The notes under the pieces were generated by a model, which made no database searches, had not been told where the DNA came from, and was given only the letters and a program-made list of their open reading frames with translations. DNA of 64,000 bases, taken from Ignavibacteriota bacterium. GTDB lineage: Bacteria > Bacteroidota > Ignavibacteria > SZUA-365. A program made the position numbers and the translations under genes. Where the stretch lies: the NCBI GenBank assembly GCA_016218045.1, contig JACRFB010000016.1:1-64000 (forward strand), in the 5' to 3' direction. Of this stretch, positions 61,254-64,000 are shown piece after piece; position 1 is the first letter of the stretch; each line of letters begins with the position of its first letter.

Positions 61254-61476
61254 CTATCTGGCCTGACTCGTATGTGGAAAGTTTGGTGGGCGGAGCAAAA
61301 AGAAAAATTAACCGCCAACTCATCCTCCATGCAAGAGCCAATTTTTCACACCGTGCAAATGGTAGCGCTTCCATCCGAAATAGGCAGATTTTACAACAAT
61401 CGTGCACGCAGAATTGTTGAAAAATGGCCCAAACACACGCAGAAAAGCAGATATTTTTATCAAAGGATGTCCGTTA
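61254..61476. other. AT-rich intergenic region, no gene seen
   Basis: About 220 bp between two minus-strand genes. It is markedly richer in A and T than its surroundings and probably holds the promoter of the TonB-domain gene, but I could not fix a consensus element. Confidence 0.55.
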
Positions 61477-62685
61477 TCACGGGTCGGTCTTCGAAAAATC
61501 TGCTGCTCCGAATTGGCCGGTCAGGTCCGTGTAAAGTTTCAGAAGACGCACAAATCCATGCTCCCACTGGAAGTCGTTTTGTGCCGCATCAAGGGCATGT
61601 GCGGTCATCGCCGCCCGCCGCTGTGGATCTTTCAAGAGGTTCAGCCCTTCCGTGATTGTTTCGGGATACGTCGCGTCGACGACGAGTCCCATGCCGCGGG
61701 CCCGTATCACATCCGCCACTCCCGGGTTGTCGCTGGCAAGTACCGGCAGGCCCGCCTGCGCGTATTCATAGAGCTTGTTGGGGGCGCAATACATGTTGTT
61801 GCGGCAGTCGTTTCGATAGAATAGAACACCGACATCGGCCGATGAAGTGAATCTGTGTAATGATTCGTAGTGGACGAAGGGATGAAACACCACGCGTCCG
61901 CTGAGCCCTCGTTGCGAAATGGCGACCTCGAGCTTGCGGCGCTGTTCATCGCTGCCGCGTCCGGCAAGAACAAGCACTATGCCCTCATCGGTGTGCACCA
62001 TGGCTTCGATCAGCTCGTGCAGGCAGCGGCTCTCGTCGAAGATCCCTTGATACAGCACAATCATATCAGGCAGTATTCCTTGTGCAGCTAAAAAGTCCGA
62101 CAGAACAGACGAGGCCTCGGGCGACCTGTATGGCGGGGCATTGGGTATCACAAGTGTCGTGGTCCGCGCCCCGTATTCGTCACGATAGATGCGCGCGCGG
62201 TTCTCCTCGGGTGTGATGAGGGCGTCGACCCGCGGGCAGAGAAAACGATCGAGTGTCCGCCAGAAGGCGGGGAACGGCGCGGTGATGCCGTTGCTCTCGC
62301 CCCAGAGTTCATGCGCATTGTACACGATGCGCTTCCGCGACAACCGCGCGGCAAGCCACGACGGGATCGCCGCGGGCAGGTCATGCGCCACAACGATGGT
62401 ACATCGCGTCCGAAGCACAAAGAAGAATACACGCACCATGTATTCCGCAAACCGGGCAAGCTTCCATGCACGCGATTGCCGCGTGCTGAGTCTGCGGAGA
62501 AGTATCCGGGCACGCGTGAGGGACAGGTGCGGCAGCGAAAGAGGCGCCGCGTTTGGTTCGTCGTCGTTTGCCACTTCGTACACCGCGGTCTCCACACCCG
62601 CAAGGGAGAGCGAGCGGAGCTCGTGATACACAGGCGGAAGTTTCGCGATCGTGTTGAAGAGTATATGGCAGATGTCTGGCGGCAT
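61477..62685 (-). CDS. Glycosyltransferase family 4-like protein
   Basis: The 402-aa cytoplasmic GT-B enzyme has an N-terminal acceptor domain (HDLPAAIPSWLAARL, VYNAHELWGE) and a C-terminal Glycos_transf_1 domain with VLYQGIFDESRCLHELIEAM, VLVLAGRGSDEQRRKLE and the donor-binding NKLYEYAQAGLPVLASDNPG. It likely transfers a sugar in surface polysaccharide or glycolipid synthesis. The ATG at 62685 is used; an in-frame TTG at 62736 is possible. Confidence 0.85.
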   Translation of the reverse strand: MPPDICHILFNTIAKLPPVYHELRSLSLAGVETAVYEVANDDEPNAAPLSLPHLSLTRARILLRRLSTRQSRAWKLARFAEYMVRVFFFVLRTRCTIVVAHDLPAAIPSWLAARLSRKRIVYNAHELWGESNGITAPFPAFWRTLDRFLCPRVDALITPEENRARIYRDEYGARTTTLVIPNAPPYRSPEASSVLSDFLAAQGILPDMIVLYQGIFDESRCLHELIEAMVHTDEGIVLVLAGRGSDEQRRKLEVAISQRGLSGRVVFHPFVHYESLHRFTSSADVGVLFYRNDCRNNMYCAPNKLYEYAQAGLPVLASDNPGVADVIRARGMGLVVDATYPETITEGLNLLKDPQRRAAMTAHALDAAQNDFQWEHGFVRLLKLYTDLTGQFGAADFSKTDP

Positions 62686-62814
62686 AGGTGTGTGGGGGTG
62701 AAGTTCAACTTGGCGTAATTCTCCGTATTTTTCCAATTCGTTCCAGTATCACACTTCGACGCCCGGACAACAGTCAATCACCGGGAACGCGGAGCTCTCA
62801 TCGAAAGGATGTAT

Positions 62815-64000
62815 ATGCGACACTCCAAACTTCTCCTTGTGCCAGTGTTTCTACTCGCCTTTTGTGCGCACAACACCCACGCGGGTCCGGGCGATACGAT
62901 CGTGGTCAAGACCTTTACTTTCGATCAGCGCGCACCCTACGAGGGAAAATTTCTTTTCCCCAGCACCGCGAAACGTTTCGAAAAAATCCTGATGTACTAC
63001 AAGCTGAAATGTAATCCCGCCCAAAGCCCTGCCTGTGGTGAGTGGGATTATCTCACCTACACCAACGTCTATCAGCATACGGGACGCCTCGACTCGACCC
63101 TCAAATCACAACCGAGCTTCACCGTGAACGGCGCTGCCCGCGACACGCTGCTCGCGACACGCACTCCCGCATGGATCTACGGTGGTCGCTTTGAGAAATC
63201 GATCACACATACCTCCACCATATCGCTGAAAGAGGCGAGTGTCGGATCCGGTTCACTGACCATCGATCCGCGACATGGAATCGGAGCACAGGACAGGCGG
63301 TATCAATTCCTCTGGCGCGCCGACGAGTTGGTCGCCGCCGGACTTGCGGCGGGACCCGTCACCGGTCTGCGCCTGAATGTCTCATCCGGATCATCCCACT
63401 TTCAAAATTTGACACTGCGTCTCCGCGGCACGTCGCAGACGGAGCTTTCGGCGGTCGCCCCTGTTCTGGACGGCTTCACAACCGTGTATCAGCAGGGCAC
63501 GCGCATGCAGGCCGGGATTGTTCCGCTGCAGTTCCTCGCACCGTACCAGTGGGACGGTACGCAGAACCTGCTGATCGACGTGAGTTATACCTGCGCTGAC
63601 GACAGTCCCATTTTGCTTTCCGCCGATGCAACCGGATTTACTGCGGGCCTCGACACCGACCCCGCCGATATCGCCGTTGACTTTGCAGCGGTGAGCCACG
63701 CCGCGGCACCGGTTGACCGGTTCGAGACGGTTTCCGATGCGATCACCGTGTCGCTGTGGTGCTACGGCGATGCAGCAGCCCTGCCCGCCAACACCAGCAT
63801 CTTTGAAGCGAATGATGCGCAGGGTAAACGTGTGATCAACGCACATCTGCCATGGGGCAACGGACGAATATATTGGGACGCAGGCGCCGGAACGTATGAT
63901 CGTATCGAGAACGACGCGCTGCCTGAGAACTACAAGGGGCGCTGGAACCATTGGGCGTTCACCAAAGATGCACGTACAGGCGATATGCGCATCTATCTTA
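62815..64000 (+). CDS. Secreted PNGase F-like / LamG-domain protein (partial, 3' end beyond the window)
   Basis: The reading frame is open to the right edge (395 codons visible). The translation has a signal peptide (about 1-22), a domain with FEKILMYYKLKC, CGEWDYLTYTNVYQHTG that resembles the N-terminal half of peptide-N-glycosidase F-like proteins, and from residue about 300 a LamG/concanavalin-like domain (DAITVSLWCYGDA, GRWNHWAFTKDARTGD). The start ATG at 62815 has AAAGG 6 nt upstream; ATG 62809 is also in frame. It is probably exported, perhaps by T9SS, but its C-terminus is not in the window. Confidence 0.7.
   Translation, partial: MRHSKLLLVPVFLLAFCAHNTHAGPGDTIVVKTFTFDQRAPYEGKFLFPSTAKRFEKILMYYKLKCNPAQSPACGEWDYLTYTNVYQHTGRLDSTLKSQPSFTVNGAARDTLLATRTPAWIYGGRFEKSITHTSTISLKEASVGSGSLTIDPRHGIGAQDRRYQFLWRADELVAAGLAAGPVTGLRLNVSSGSSHFQNLTLRLRGTSQTELSAVAPVLDGFTTVYQQGTRMQAGIVPLQFLAPYQWDGTQNLLIDVSYTCADDSPILLSADATGFTAGLDTDPADIAVDFAAVSHAAAPVDRFETVSDAITVSLWCYGDAAALPANTSIFEANDAQGKRVINAHLPWGNGRIYWDAGAGTYDRIENDALPENYKGRWNHWAFTKDARTGDMRIYL

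Overview
The window looks like chromosomal DNA of a high-GC member of the Bacteroidota/Chlorobi superphylum, most like Kapabacteria or Ignavibacteria (inference). The signs are several secreted proteins with type IX secretion (T9SS) C-terminal sorting domains, a uppS-bamA-ompH-ompH-lpxD envelope cluster, a two-subunit 2-oxoacid:ferredoxin oxidoreductase, and promoters of the Bacteroidetes form TTG-N19/20-TAnnTTTG. No phage, integrase, transposase or CRISPR array is visible.

Layout. 1-3.7 kb: two minus-strand YCF48/BNR-repeat secreted proteins separated by a mosaic repeat array (965-1510). 3.8-8.1 kb: a minus-strand run of UbiA prenyltransferase, rnhB, yraN and a DUF2231 protein, then a small Omp85 protein divergent from larB-larE. 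8.2-12.5 kb: larB-larE, a homocysteine S-methyltransferase and a beta-barrel/thrombospondin-3 protein, with a G-rich repeat in front of the methyltransferase. 12.6-17.9 kb (minus): a PDZ-membrane-GAF-PP2C phosphatase, a lipoprotein, a T9SS protein and an amino-acid permease. 18.0-22.3 kb (plus): recG, a methyltransferase, rlmB and a TrmH paralogue. 22.4-24.6 kb: an OstA-like protein and a phosphoesterase.

24.7-31.7 kb is a housekeeping block on the plus strand: tRNA-Gln, prs, rplY, pth, rpsF, ssb, rplI, korA, korB. The rpsF operon lacks rpsR. 31.9-35.2 kb holds an outer-membrane-like protein, a TPR/DUF2723-C protein and a T9SS protein. 35.4-38.4 kb holds the most interesting locus: an ECF sigma factor, an overlapping gene for a predicted anti-sigma factor with a cytoplasmic domain, one membrane helix, a long disordered linker and a C-terminal beta-barrel-like domain, then a lipoprotein. 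This matches the dual-membrane-spanning anti-sigma (Dma) architecture known from Bacteroides.

38.5-53.1 kb (minus): an ABC-F ATPase, an S9 peptidase, polyprenyl synthase, tatC, an SDR, lpxD, two ompH genes, bamA, uppS, tpiA and a thiolase. tRNA-Phe follows with its own promoter and terminator. 53.4-64 kb: an M28 peptidase, an LEA14-like lipoprotein, an NlpC/P60 lipoprotein, a membrane Fe-S (EMO/HdrD-like) oxidoreductase, a D-cysteine desulfhydrase homologue, a small membrane protein, a TonB-domain protein, a glycosyltransferase, and the start of a PNGase F/LamG-like secreted protein cut by the window end.

Together these genes centre on outer-membrane biogenesis (Omp85, OmpH, LpxD, OstA, UppS, polyprenyl synthase, TatC), secretion, envelope signalling and anaerobic-type electron transfer. 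All assignments come from reading translations and motifs by eye; no database search was run.
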